DNA of 64,000 bases from Bin90 sp965214635 (GCA_965214635.1 OZ243964.1:806001-870000); one strand, 5' to 3'; shown: positions 8,645 through 19,192, counted from the first letter of the stretch. Made by a program: numbers and translations. Notes: generated by a model not told the origin, from the letters alone.

Positions 8645-10840
8645 ATGAAAAGGATTTTCGTATACATAATGGCATTGGCTGCTAGCGCTGCTCTGTTTAC
8701 CGCGCTGGCAGGACCGGACGGAGTGAACGCCTTCGACGCTGCTGCGCCCTGGAGTGAGGACGCGGAAGCGAACCAATACGCTGCGAACTGCGCCAACGGC
8801 GTCGCAGTGCCACAGCCACAATCGAACTCCGGGCTGGTGTCGGACTGCGCGAATCTACTGGCAGCACGGGACGGATTCACGAACGGCAGCTCTGTGCTGA
8901 ACTGGTCTGCTAACCTATCCATCCGCGAGTGGGACGGCGTAAGTGTGGACAGCACAGTAGGGGCTGAAGAACGGGTGGAGAGCTTGCATCTCAACCAAAA
9001 AGATCTGACGGGCGAGATACCGTCGGAGTTGGGCAGCCTCGCTAATCTGACATCATTGTGGCTCAGTTTCAACCAGTTGACAGACGAGATCCCGTCAGAA
9101 CTGGGCAGCCTCACTAATCTGACATCGTTGTGGCTCAGCGCCAACCAGTTGACAGGTGAGATCCCGTCAGAATTGGGCAGCCTCGCTAGTCTGAAACAGT
9201 TGTACCTCGGAGGAAATGAACTGACGGGAGAGATACCGTCGGAATTGGGCAACCTCACTAAATTGACAGAGTTGAATCTCGATAACAACCAATTGACCGG
9301 TGAGATACCAGCAGATATAGGCAAACTCACTAGCCTTGAACTGTTGCGCCTCAGTTTCAACCAGTTGGCAGGTGAGATACCGCCAGAACTGGGCAACCTC
9401 ACTAAATTGACAGAGTTGAAGATCGACTTCAACCAGTTGACGGGCGAGATACCGGCAGATCTAGGCAAACTCACCAACCTTAAACAATTGAATCTTGATA
9501 ACAACCAGTTGACGGGCGAGATACCATCAGATCTAGGCAAACTCACTAACCTGACAGTGTTAGGGGCAAGTTTCAACCAGTTGACCGGTGAGATACCAGC
9601 AGATCTAGGCAAACTCACTAACCTGAAACAGTTGTTTCTCAACACCAACCAATTGACGGGAGAGATACCGTCAGAGTTGGGCGACCTAACTAACCTTGAA
9701 CGATTGAGACTTAATAACAACCAGCTGACGGGGTGCATACCGTCGGCGCTGTTTAGTGTCTCTGACAACGATTTGGCGCAGTTGGGACTGCCGACCTGTG
9801 GCAGTGTGGTTGTCCCCACACCCACGCCAATCTCCACATCCGTACCGCCCATACTCACATCCACACCCGCACCTGTGCTCACGCCAATCTCCACATCCGT
9901 ACCGCCCATACTCACATCCACACCCGCACCTGTGCTCACGCCAATCTCCACATCCGTACCGCCCATACCCACGCCCACACCCGTACCTGTGCTCACGCCA
10001 ATCTCCACATCCGTACCGCCCATACTCACATCCACACCTGTACCTGCGCTCACGCCAATCTCCACATCCGTACCGCCCATACTCACATCCACACCCGCAC
10101 CCGCACTTACGCCAATCTCCACATCCGTACCGCCCATACTCACATCCACACCCGCACCCGCGCTCACGCCAATTCCCACGCACACACCTGTATCCACGCA
10201 GGTACCGGCTCAGTCCCAAACTATCGCGCACATCGAGCGCATCTTCGAAGCCGGGTTCACATACGATGGGAGGGAGCGATATGAGAAGGTGAACGAGCTT
10301 TGCACCAACGCTCTTGCCGATGCACGCTCAGCCAGATTTCTCGATGTGAGCGACATAGAGCGTCTCGCCATCCTGTCCATCCAATGGGTATGCTATTACG
10401 CGGCGGACAAGCTGGAGTCAATAGACACCCCGCCTACACATACTCCGACTATACCCGTCACGCAGACGCCCACATCGACACCAACGCCGGCACACACACC
10501 GACAGGCACTCCTGTTCCGGGCGAAACACCCACATCCACGCCCGTAGCAACATCCACGCCTATAGCAACACCGACGCCCGCTCCGGGCGAACCGCCCACA
10601 TCTACGCCCACACCAACCGCAACCGTCGCGCCGGTTAGTACGCCCACGAATGTGTGCGAGTATCATGAGTACGAACTTGATATACCCGCAGACACGCCGC
10701 TCATCAAGGGGCGCACGCTGTCAAACACAAAGTACTACTACACACCCGACCACCGGCTCTATGACCGCAGGTTCATAGTTGAGCGCTGGTTCTGCACGGT
10801 GGCTGAGGCAGAAGCCGCGGGATACATACCGCATCCATAG
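8645..10840 (+). CDS. Secreted leucine-rich-repeat protein with A/B C-terminal domains
   Basis: It has 731 residues. ATG 8645 starts MKRIFVYIMALAASAALF after AAGGAG. Order: signal peptide, Cys-bearing LRR N-terminal cap (NGVAVPQPQSNSGLVSDC, then LNWS and WDGV, similar to plant-type caps), about eleven 24-residue LRRs of the LTGEIPxELGxL type (about 105-375), a closing Cys repeat (LTGCIPSALF), a Pro/Thr linker built of six 19-residue units, domain A and domain B. LRR solenoids of this type normally bind protein or glycan partners, so an adhesion or recognition role outside the cell is inferred. It shares its tail with the proteases but has no enzyme module. Confidence 0.88.
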   Translation: MKRIFVYIMALAASAALFTALAGPDGVNAFDAAAPWSEDAEANQYAANCANGVAVPQPQSNSGLVSDCANLLAARDGFTNGSSVLNWSANLSIREWDGVSVDSTVGAEERVESLHLNQKDLTGEIPSELGSLANLTSLWLSFNQLTDEIPSELGSLTNLTSLWLSANQLTGEIPSELGSLASLKQLYLGGNELTGEIPSELGNLTKLTELNLDNNQLTGEIPADIGKLTSLELLRLSFNQLAGEIPPELGNLTKLTELKIDFNQLTGEIPADLGKLTNLKQLNLDNNQLTGEIPSDLGKLTNLTVLGASFNQLTGEIPADLGKLTNLKQLFLNTNQLTGEIPSELGDLTNLERLRLNNNQLTGCIPSALFSVSDNDLAQLGLPTCGSVVVPTPTPISTSVPPILTSTPAPVLTPISTSVPPILTSTPAPVLTPISTSVPPIPTPTPVPVLTPISTSVPPILTSTPVPALTPISTSVPPILTSTPAPALTPISTSVPPILTSTPAPALTPIPTHTPVSTQVPAQSQTIAHIERIFEAGFTYDGRERYEKVNELCTNALADARSARFLDVSDIERLAILSIQWVCYYAADKLESIDTPPTHTPTIPVTQTPTSTPTPAHTPTGTPVPGETPTSTPVATSTPIATPTPAPGEPPTSTPTPTATVAPVSTPTNVCEYHEYELDIPADTPLIKGRTLSNTKYYYTPDHRLYDRRFIVERWFCTVAEAEAAGYIPHP
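9828..10172 (+). repeat. 57-bp coding tandem repeat (six copies)
   Basis: Six 57-bp units encode the 19-residue unit TPISTSVPPILTSTPAPVL in the linker of the LRR protein at 8645. The units are almost identical at the DNA level, consistent with recent expansion. Confidence 0.85.
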
Positions 10841-10873
10841 CAACCCATAGCAGCTGGCGGTAACCGCCGATGA

Positions 10874-10916
10874 AGCGAGAACCCGCCCCCCGGTAACACC
10901 GGGGGCGGGTTCTCTT
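10874..10916 (+). terminator. Family hairpin terminator 5
   Basis: GCGAGAACCCGCCCCC pairs with GGGGGCGGGTTCTC around a GGTAACACC core, ending TTGTTTT. It is one of the cleanest copies, with a T-rich tail. Confidence 0.7.
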
Positions 10917-11002
10917 GTTTTATGCTATGAGTATGACGCAACAGCTTTGTCATGTGGTGCGGGTTGAAGGAGCGCGGTAGGGTCTCCACGCACAAGCATC
11001 TG

Positions 11003-11011
11003 TGCTACCAT
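11003..11011 (+). promoter_or_regulatory. Extended -10 promoter (TGCTACCAT)
   Basis: Same subtype as at 5568, with the shared CACGCACAAGCATC block just upstream. It lies 81 bp ahead of the ATG at 11093. Confidence 0.45.
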
Positions 11012-11092
11012 TTGTTTATGCAATTAACCGTAACCAGCCGACGACCAACCTGTCAGCAGGTAATGGGACGAATATTGTTGGTGGAGTGAAGT

Positions 11093-13936
11093 ATGAAAAG
11101 AGTTCTCGTGTACATAATGGCATTGGCTGCCAGCGCCGCGCTGTTTGTCGCGATGGCAGTGCCTGACGGAGCGAGCGCCTTAGACTCGGCTGCACATGTG
11201 AACGCCGAAGCGAACCCAATCGTGCAGCCGCCCACGCCTCCGCCCGCGCTCAGAGACCAGTGCTACAACGGCGGCGCAGTGCCACAGCCGCAATCCAACC
11301 CCGGGCTGGTGTCGGACTGCGCGAACCTGCTGGCAGCGCGGGACGCATTCACGAACGGCATCTCTGTGCTGAACTGGTCGGCTAACCTGCCTATCCGCGA
11401 GTGGGATGGCGTAAGCGTGGACAGCTTAGAAGGGTCGTCTGAAGAGCGGGTAGTTTTCTTGGACATCAGCGAGAAACAGTTGATGGGTGAGATCCCGTCA
11501 GAACTGGGCAGCCTCACTAACCTGACATGGTTGAGCCTTAACCACAACCAGTTGACGGGTGAGATACCAGCAACGCTGAGTAACCTCACTAACCTGGGAG
11601 TGTTGTGGCTCAACGACAACCAGTTAACAGGCAAGATACCGACAGAACTGGGCAACCTCACTAGCCTCTATACTCTGTCGCTTGGTAAGAACCAGTTGAC
11701 GGGAGAGATACCGCCAGAACTGGGAAGCCTTACTAACCTTGTATACTTGGACCTCAATTTCAACCAGTTGACGGGAGAGATGCCGGTAACGCTGGGTAAC
11801 CTCACTGACCTGCACTTGTTGTGGATCAGTGGCAACCAGCTCACGGGGTGCATACCGGCGGTGCTGTTTAGTGTGCCTGACAACGATTTGGCGCTGTTGG
11901 GGTTGCCGTCCTGTGAGAGTGTCGTTACTCCTACACCAACTCCCACGCCTCCAACCTCGCTCATAGACCAGTGCTCCAATGGCATCGTAGTGCCACAGCC
12001 GCAATGGATCCCCGGGCTGGTATCCGACTGCGTGAACCTGCTCACAGCGCGGGACGCATTCACGAACGGCAGCTCTGTGCTGAACTGGTCGGCTAACCTA
12101 CCTATCCACGATTGGGATGGCGTAACCGTGCGCAGCTCAGCAGGTCCGTCTGAAGAGCGGGTAGTTTCCTTGAACATCAGCGACAACCAGTTGACGGGAG
12201 AGATACCGTCAGAGTTAGGCAGCCTTACTAGCCTTGAAACTTTGTTCCTCAGCGACAACCAGTTGACGGGTGAGATACCGTCGGAACTGGGTAACCTCAC
12301 TAGCCTTGAAGGATTGTACCTCTGGGGCAACGGACTGACGGGCGAGATACCAACGGAGTTGGGCAGCCTCACTGACCTCAGAGAGTTGTGGCTCGGTGGC
12401 AATCAGTTGACGGGAGAGATACCGTCAGAGTTGGGCAACCTCACTAACCTGACAGTGTTGTCCCTCAGGGACAACCAGTTGACAGGTGAGATACCGTTAG
12501 AACTGGGAAGCCTTACTAACCTTGAAAAGTTGTATCTTGGTAACAACCAGTTGACGGGCGAAATCCCGCCGGAGTTGGGCAGCCTCACTAACCTTGTATA
12601 TTTGTACCTTGACAATAACCAGTTGGTAGGTGGGATACGGTCGGAGCTGGGCAGCCTCACTAACCTTGAAGAGTTGTGGCTCGGTGGCAACCAGTTAGCG
12701 GGTAGGATACCGCCGGAGTTGGGCAGCCTCACTAACCTCAGAGAGTTGGAGTTGGGTGACAACCAGTTGACGGGTGAGATACCAGAAGAACTGATCAATC
12801 TCACTAACCTGACCGTTTTGTCCCTTGGCGGCAACGAACTGACGGGGTGCATACCGTCGGCGCTGTTTAGTGTGTCGGACAACGATTTGGCGCAGTTGGG
12901 GTTGTCGGACTGCGACAGCGTTGTTATTCCTACACCAACTCCCATGTCCATATCTGTGCCGCCCGCCCCCACGCCTCCGTCCGCATTCATAGACCAGTGC
13001 TCCAACGGCGTCGCCGTGCCACAGCCGCAATCCAATCCCGGGCTGGTGTCCGACTGCGCGAACCTGCTGGCGGCGCGGGGCATATTCACGAATCGCCGCT
13101 CTGGGCTGGCCTGGTCGGTAGGCCTACCTATCCGCGATTGGGATGGCGTAAGGGTGAACAGCACAGTAGGGACTGAAGAGCGAGTGGAAGAGTTGCGGCT
13201 CGGTGACAACCAGTTAACGGGAGAGATGCCGGCAGAGTTAGGCAACCTCACTAATCTGACACGGTTGCACCTCTGGTACAACGAACTGACGGGAGAGATA
13301 CCGGCAGAATTGGGCAACCTCACTAATCTGACAGAGTTGGTGCTCTATCGCAACAAACTGACGGGAGAGATACCGTCAGAGTTAGGCAACCTCACTAACC
13401 TGACAGAGTTGGTGCTCTATCGCAACAAACTGACGGGAGAGATACCGTCAGAGTTAGGCAACCTCACTAACCTGAGTAAGTTGTCTCTCCACACTAACCA
13501 GTTAACGGGAGAGATACCGGCGGAGTTGGGCAACCTCACTAATCTGCAGTCTTTGATTCTCAGCAGTAACGAATTGACAGGCATACCGTCAGAGTTAGGC
13601 AACCTCACTAACCTGAGAGCGTTGTACCTCGGGCACAACAAACTGACGGGAGAGATACCGTCAGAGTTAGGCAACCTCATTAACATGAGATGGTTGCGGC
13701 TTGAGAACAACCAGTTGACGGGAGAGATACCGGCGGAGTTAGGCAACCTCGCTAATCTGACACATCTGTACCTCTATCGCAACGAACTGACAGGTATACC
13801 GGCGGAGTTAGGCAGTCTTACTAACCTGAGAGTGTTGCAGCTTACGGACAACCAGATCACGGGGTGCATACCGTCGGCGCTGTTTAGTAGTATAGGTAGC
13901 AACGATTGGGCGCACTTGGGGCTGTCGCCCTGTTGA
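11093..13936 (+). CDS. Secreted triple-module LRR protein, 3' end truncated
   Basis: It has 947 residues; ATG follows GGTGGAG. After the signal peptide come three complete LRR modules. Each begins with the same cap (DQCxNGxxVPQPQ, GLVSDC, LNWS or AWSV, WDGV), continues with runs of LTGEIP-type 24-residue LRRs, and closes with LTGCIPxxLF and a Cys; Pro/Thr spacers join them. It ends right after the third closing Cys, with no linker, domain A, domain B or family hairpin. One extra T near 13933 shifts the frame: without it the sequence continues CDSVAVPTPTLIG and then degenerates into cap and LRR fragments (to about 14010). The gene therefore looks 3'-truncated by a frameshift plus deletion. Confidence 0.85.
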   Translation: MKRVLVYIMALAASAALFVAMAVPDGASALDSAAHVNAEANPIVQPPTPPPALRDQCYNGGAVPQPQSNPGLVSDCANLLAARDAFTNGISVLNWSANLPIREWDGVSVDSLEGSSEERVVFLDISEKQLMGEIPSELGSLTNLTWLSLNHNQLTGEIPATLSNLTNLGVLWLNDNQLTGKIPTELGNLTSLYTLSLGKNQLTGEIPPELGSLTNLVYLDLNFNQLTGEMPVTLGNLTDLHLLWISGNQLTGCIPAVLFSVPDNDLALLGLPSCESVVTPTPTPTPPTSLIDQCSNGIVVPQPQWIPGLVSDCVNLLTARDAFTNGSSVLNWSANLPIHDWDGVTVRSSAGPSEERVVSLNISDNQLTGEIPSELGSLTSLETLFLSDNQLTGEIPSELGNLTSLEGLYLWGNGLTGEIPTELGSLTDLRELWLGGNQLTGEIPSELGNLTNLTVLSLRDNQLTGEIPLELGSLTNLEKLYLGNNQLTGEIPPELGSLTNLVYLYLDNNQLVGGIRSELGSLTNLEELWLGGNQLAGRIPPELGSLTNLRELELGDNQLTGEIPEELINLTNLTVLSLGGNELTGCIPSALFSVSDNDLAQLGLSDCDSVVIPTPTPMSISVPPAPTPPSAFIDQCSNGVAVPQPQSNPGLVSDCANLLAARGIFTNRRSGLAWSVGLPIRDWDGVRVNSTVGTEERVEELRLGDNQLTGEMPAELGNLTNLTRLHLWYNELTGEIPAELGNLTNLTELVLYRNKLTGEIPSELGNLTNLTELVLYRNKLTGEIPSELGNLTNLSKLSLHTNQLTGEIPAELGNLTNLQSLILSSNELTGIPSELGNLTNLRALYLGHNKLTGEIPSELGNLINMRWLRLENNQLTGEIPAELGNLANLTHLYLYRNELTGIPAELGSLTNLRVLQLTDNQITGCIPSALFSSIGSNDWAHLGLSPC

Positions 13937-14020
13937 TAGTGTGGCTGTCCCCACGCCCACGCTCATAGGCTAGTGCTCCAAAGAGCTGGACAACCTCACT
14001 AACCTGATAGAAACACAGGC
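13937..14020 (+). pseudogene. Decayed 3' remnant of the triple LRR gene
   Basis: In the -1 frame relative to the preceding CDS the bases encode VAVPTPTLIG, a stop, then CSK directly joined to ELDNLTNLIE. These match the inter-module linker, the start of a cap and the end of an LRR unit, with most of a module deleted between them. Confidence 0.55.
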
Positions 14021-14031
14021 ATCGCCATAGG

Positions 14032-15003
14032 TCAGGTGCTTGCCAGTGCCGTGCGCAGATGTTCCAGCGAGATGTTGCCGCCGCTCATCACTAGCACGAC
14101 CTTCTTGCCGCGCAGCCTGTCTTTCATCTTCAGCGCTCCGGCTAATGATGCTGCGCCGGCGTGTTCGGTCAGGTTGTGCGTCTTTTCTAGATGCAGCACA
14201 ATGGCGCGCTCCATCTCGGCGTCTGATACCAGCAGAAAATCGTCGAGCAGGTCGCGCAAGATGCTTTGGGACAGCTCATAGCCCCTGCCCGTTGCCAATC
14301 CCTCAGCTGCGGACTCCATTGGCGCTTCGACGAGTTCCCCAGAGCGCCATGACAGGTATGCCGCCGGTGCGCGCTCGGCTTGGATGGCGATGACCTTGAC
14401 GGCAGGGTTGACGGCTTTGGCGACGATGCAGGCGCCGCAAGCACCGCTGCCGCCTCCGAGCGGCACGATGATGTAGTCCACATCGGGCAGGTCTTCCATA
14501 ATCTCCAGCGTGTAAGTTCCCACGCCCGCAATCAGCATCGGCTCGTTGATGGCGTGGACATAGCGATAGCCCTCTTCCTTGGCGAGGCGCATGGCGTAGT
14601 CGTTGGTGATGTCGAAGTATTCGCCGTGGTGTATCACCTGTGCGCCGAGGTTCTCGATGGACTCCACCTTGCCCGGGTTAGCGCCCTCGGGGACGCATAC
14701 GATGCAGGGAATGCCGAGTATGCCCGCAGCGTATGCGATAGATTGGCCGTGGTTGCCGGACGATGCGGTGATTACGCCGTGCCGCCGCTGGTCGTCCGTG
14801 AGCTGCGCTAGCAGGTTGATGCCGCCGCGCATCTTGAACGCGCCCAGACGCTGGTGGTTCTCGTGCTTCACCCAGACCTCCGCATCGAGCAGCTTATCCA
14901 GCGCGAGATAGTGGTGCAGCGGAGTGCGCCAGACATACGGCGCGATGCGCGCGCGCGCGGCTATGACATCTTGCAGGGTGGGTCTGTTCCACCTGTTACA
15001 CAA
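14032..15003 (-). CDS. Threonine/serine dehydratase-type PLP enzyme (fold type II)
   Basis: It has 323 residues. It belongs to the fold-type II PLP family that includes catabolic threonine dehydratase, serine racemase and hydroxyaspartate ammonia-lyase. Visible are the Schiff-base Lys57 in LGAFKMRGG, the SGNHGQ substrate/phosphate loop (about 82-87), the GGGSGACG PLP-phosphate loop (about 180) and MSGGN near the C terminus. There is no C-terminal ACT regulatory domain, so it resembles catabolic rather than biosynthetic IlvA; exact substrate is unclear. It stands alone between the two converging exoprotein arrays. Codon use is like the core genes further right. Confidence 0.85.
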   Translation of the reverse strand: MCNRWNRPTLQDVIAARARIAPYVWRTPLHHYLALDKLLDAEVWVKHENHQRLGAFKMRGGINLLAQLTDDQRRHGVITASSGNHGQSIAYAAGILGIPCIVCVPEGANPGKVESIENLGAQVIHHGEYFDITNDYAMRLAKEEGYRYVHAINEPMLIAGVGTYTLEIMEDLPDVDYIIVPLGGGSGACGACIVAKAVNPAVKVIAIQAERAPAAYLSWRSGELVEAPMESAAEGLATGRGYELSQSILRDLLDDFLLVSDAEMERAIVLHLEKTHNLTEHAGAASLAGALKMKDRLRGKKVVLVMSGGNISLEHLRTALAST

Positions 15004-15120
15004 AGTTCAGGCTCCTATCATCTCATTGCTCCAAACCCCTTGAAGCGGTGGTAAATTTCATCGTGCATAACAGCAGAGGAAGCATATCATGCTTGTAATT
15101 TTCAAATCCATCACAGAGCA

Positions 15121-15161
15121 AGAGAACCCGCCCACTGGTGTTACCGGGGGCGGGTTCTCTT
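15121..15161 (-). terminator. Family hairpin terminator 6
   Basis: Minus-strand copy of the family hairpin (GAGAACCCGCC and GGCGGGTTCTC around GGTAACACC), 33 bp past the stop of the protease-LRR gene. Confidence 0.6.
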
Positions 15162-15193
15162 CGTCAGCGGTTGTCGCCGTCAGCTATGGGTTG

Positions 15194-18100
15194 CTATGGT
15201 GCGGGTATGTATCCGGCGGCTTCTGCCTCTGCTACCGTGCAGAACCAGCGGTTGACTATGAACCTGCGGCCATAGAGCCGATGCTCGGGCGTGTAGTAGT
15301 AGTTTGCGTTTGACAGCGTGCGCCCCTTGATGAGCGGCGTGTCTGAGGGTGCGTCCGCCGGATGATACTCGCACACCTTCGTGGGTGTGCTGACCGGCAC
15401 TACGGTTGCGGTCGGTGTTGGTGTGGATGTGGGCGGCTCGCCCGGAGCGGGCGTCGGTGTCGGCGTGGATGTGGGTGGCTCTCCCGGAGCGGGTGTTGGC
15501 GTTGGTGTAGGAGTCTGTGTGGGTGCTGGTATCGGCGTGGGTGTAGACGGCGTGTCGCTTGACCCTAGCTTATCCGCAGCGTCGTAGCACACCCACTGGA
15601 TGGTCAGGATGGCAACGCGCTCGGTGTCGCTCACATCAAGATGGCTGGCTGAGAGTGCATCGGCAAGAGCGTTAGTACAAATCTCGTTCACCTTTTCGTA
15701 TCGCTGTCTCCCATCGTATGTGGATCCAGCCTGTGAGAGGAGCTCGATATACACGATGATTTGCGGTTGAGCAGGCGCCCGCGTGGGGACGGGCGTGGGC
15801 GTAGGGGGTACGGATGTGGGAATTGGCGTGGGCGCAGGTGCGGGTGTCGGCGTTGGTATTGGTGTAGGATTAGCCACACCGGTACAGGTCGGCAGCCCCA
15901 ACTGATCCAAATCGTTGTAGGTCACACTAAACAGCGCCGCTGGTATGCACCCCGTGAATTGGTTGTTACTAAGGGACAACCATTCAAGGTTAGCGAGATT
16001 GCCCAGTTCCGACGGTATTTCGCCCGTCAACTGGTTGATGCTCAAGTTCAACCGTTCAAGGTTAGTGAGGTTGCCCAGTTCCGACGGTATCTTACCCGTC
16101 AGCTCGTTGCCCCAGAGAGACAAAGACTGCAGGTTAGTGAGGTTGCCCAACTCCGCTGGTATCTCACCCGTCAGCTCGTTACTACTGAGAGACAAAGATT
16201 GTAGATTAGTGAGGTTGCCCAACTCCGCCGATATGCCTGTCAACTGGTTGTTATCAATGTCCAAACTTTCAAGATTAGTGAGGTTGCCCAGTTCCGACGG
16301 TATCTTACCCGTCAACTGGTTGATGCTCAAGGTCAACCGTTCAAGGTTAGTGAGATTGCCCAGTTCCGACGGTATTTCGCCTGTCAGTTCGTTGCCCCAG
16401 AGGGACAACTCAGTCAGATTAGTGAGGTTGCCCAGTTCCGACGGTATCTTGCCTGTCAGTTCGTTGCTACTGAGAGACAAAGACTGCAGATTACTGAGGT
16501 TGCCCAACTCTGCTGGCATGCCTGTCAACTGGTTGTTATCAATGTCCAACGATTCAAGGTTAGTGAGATTGCCCAGTTCTGACGGTATTTCGCCCGTCAA
16601 CTGGTTGATGCTCAAGGTCAACCGTTTAAGGTTAGTGAGATTGCCCAGTTCCGACGGTATTTCGCCTGTCAGTTCGTTGCCCCAGAGGGACAACTCAGTC
16701 AGATTAGTGAGGTTGCCCAGTTCCGACGGTATCTTGCCTGTCAGTTCGTTGCTACTGAGAGACAAAGACTGCAGATTACTGAGGTTGCCCAACTCTGCTG
16801 GCATGCCTGTCAACTGGTTGTTATCAATGTCCAACGATTCAAGGTTAGTGAGATTGCCCAGTTCTGACGGTATTTCGCCCGTCAACTGGTTGATGCTCAA
16901 GGTCAACCGTTTAAGGTTAGTGAGATTGCCCAGTTCCGACGGTATTTCGCCTGTCAGTTCGTTGCCCCAGAGGGACAACGTTTCCACCCGAGCCGCAGTC
17001 CTGAATGAGCTGCTCATACTTACGCCGTCCCACTCGCGGATGGATAGGTTAGGCGACCAGTTCAGCACAGAGTTGCCGTTGGTGAATGCGTCTCGCGCTG
17101 CTAGCAGGTTCGCGCAGTCTGATACCAGCCCGGAGTTCGATTGCGGTTGCGGCACGGCAATGCCATTGGAGCACTGGCCTCTGAGCGCGGGCGGAGGCGT
17201 AGATATGGGAATTGGTGTAGGCGTGGGTGTGGATGTCGGCGTCGGTGTTCGCGTGGGTCTTGGTGTGCGTGTGGGCGTGGGTCTTGGCGTCCGCGTGGGC
17301 GTTGCCGCCGCTATCTGGGGTAGTTTGGCGAACCCATATCCCCATGTATTGTTCGGCACACTGCCGCGCCTTGCGGCGTTGGATTTGATGTAGTTGGCAA
17401 CCTGTCGTGGGGAGTAGTTTGGGAAGCGCTGACGCACAAGCGCGGCCATACCTGCCACATGCGGAGCGGCTTGGCTCGTTCCATAGAAGCCATGCCCATA
17501 TACGCTAGAGTGTGCTCCGTCTGCCCCTACTATGTCGGGCTTCTTCCGTCCGTCGGGGGTTGGACCTCTGCTGCTGAAATCTTCAATAACGTTTGTGTTG
17601 GACCAGGGTGCTGCGCCCACTGCCAACATTCCGGGGTTGGCGCTCTCTGCCGGATTGCCAATGCTGCCGCTTAAAGTAGCAAATTCTAAATCTTGACTAG
17701 TAAAAGATTGAAGTTGAATCCATCTAGGAACTGCTCCACTATGTTGTGCTACACTCAGGCAGTACGACCCGTCTGATTCAGCGAGGTATAAAACTATCTC
17801 CCAAGGTTCATCATATGTTCTCCCTATTTGCGGGTATAAGCTAGCATCAACGAGGATTAGACTGCCGTCGTAGGCTATCCGATACAGGTAAAGGTCTAGA
17901 TCCCTTGTTGCTCCACCCCAAACATCGTCCCACCGGATCTGAGCAGTCAGCCCTTCGCCCGCATTGAGATGCACGCGGTTGCACTCGGTGTCTCCAGTTG
18001 ATAGGTATTCGTGCCAACTGTCGTCATCCGAGTCTCTGAATTGACCGAACCAAGTAGCAAGAGCTTCGTTTCCCGCGGCATTGACCCAGATTGCTCCGCC

Positions 18101-19064
18101 ACTCACAGCCCTATCCACCGCCTTGAGAGGGCTGTTGCTGTATGGGGAGGTGCCGTCTCCGGGACCGTTCCAAATCCAACCGACGGAATGTACGATAACT
18201 TGCACACCTTGTGAGACCATCCAGTCGGCGGTATCACGAACATCTCCCATAGAATGCGGGTTGGCGATGTAGAGTTGCACTTCGGGGGCGATGTCAGCGA
18301 CCGCCTCAGCAACTCCCGTGCCGTGTACATCCTCACCCACTTCGCAGCTCGCAATGTTCGAGGAGTATGTTCCAATGTCGGTGTAGCATCGGGCACCGGC
18401 GATAGTTGGTAATTCTGTTCCTACTAATGAGCTTATATTTGCGAATCCTCCATCTATAACACCAACTTTAATACCCTGTCCACTGAAGCCGGCGGCGTTC
18501 CATGCCGGCGAGCCATGCACTCCAGCGCCTTCGCTTGGCGGTGTTCTTTGTGCTCGCTGCGGCGGGACTATCGCGCGTATGCTCAGTACGCCCGGCTGCT
18601 CGGACGCTTCGCCTAGCAGCGACACGGGCACATACGCTTCGATGTAGTCTTTCCCAATGTTGCGCGGGTCGCCGCCTGCACCCGTGAGCCACTGCGCTAT
18701 CGCTTGGGTTTGCGCTGCGTCGGTGTAGAAGGTTACGGCGACCGATGCCTGTCGGCTTATCGGCGCTTTGCCCGCTGCATTTCTCTCTGCTGCAAATGAG
18801 CGCTCGCTTTGCTCATAGTCGTCTGCGATTTGGTTGAGTATCGAGTCCATGTTCTCGTACTTCGGCGGGGTCTTCTCCCCGAGCGGCGGGAGCTGCCATC
18901 CACCGGGTGGGGGTGTGGGCGTGGGCTGCTGCCCGACTTGGTTCGCGTCCGCGTTCTGACTCCAAGGCGCAGTAACTTCGAAGGCGCTGAGGACGCTGCC
19001 CCCCCCCCCCGAACAAAAGTACGCCTGCAACCAAGATCATTATGTACACAAAAATCCTTTTCAC
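15194..19064 (-). CDS. Secreted protease-LRR fusion; signal-peptide region out of frame at a G12 tract
   Basis: The true start is the GTG at 19064 after AAGGAG, giving VKRIFVYIMILVAGVLLF, then 12 G (18999-19010 on this strand). As sequenced, the frame after the tract stops near 18813. Removing one G or adding two joins it to the long open frame (to 15194), about 1,290 residues. That frame has a prodomain, an S8 domain with an intact triad (VIDGG, VHGTG, GTSQAAPHVAG) and PPC-like insert, Pro/Thr linker, LRR cap, about 15 LRRs, linker, domain A, Pro/Thr linker and domain B. It combines both effector modules of the family. Either a phase-variable gene in the OFF state or a homopolymer error; the downstream frame is otherwise undamaged. 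Confidence 0.8.
16109..16963 (-). repeat. 285-bp LRR super-repeat, three tandem copies, two apparently identical
   Basis: Copies start at 16109, 16394 and 16679 with exact 285-bp spacing (95 residues, four LRRs). The copies at 16394-16678 and 16679-16963 look base-for-base identical by eye; the copy at 16109 is diverged. This points to a very recent in-frame duplication. Confidence 0.8.
18999..19010 (-). repeat. Poly-G tract (G12) in a coding region
   Basis: Twelve consecutive C on the plus strand read as G12 in the protease-LRR gene, directly after the signal-peptide hydrophobic core. The tract length sets the reading frame: 3n+2 is required for the full protein and 12 is out of frame. Confidence 0.9.
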
Positions 19065-19100
19065 CGAACACTCCTTGTCCAAATTACGATTTACCTTGCT

Positions 19101-19109
19101 ATGATACCA
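19101..19109 (-). promoter_or_regulatory. Extended -10 promoter (TGGTATCAT)
   Basis: A TGnTATCAT box on the minus strand, 36 bp before the GTG at 19064. Confidence 0.45.
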
Positions 19110-19150
19110 CAAAGCGCTGTGTCCGCTCGCTGTAAAATGAACATATTCTT

Positions 19151-19192
19151 CAGAGGACCCGCCCCCGGTAACACCGGCAGGCGGGTTCTCTT
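19151..19192 (-). terminator. Family hairpin terminator 7
   Basis: Minus-strand copy with a slightly mismatched outer stem (AGAGGACCCGCC opposite GGCGGGTTCTC). It follows the protease at 19225-21666. Confidence 0.55.

Noticed and set aside
15945..17393. 482-codon plus-strand open frame antisense to the LRR block
   Set aside because: It is the reverse reading of the 72-bp LRR repeats, like similar frames opposite the other LRR genes.
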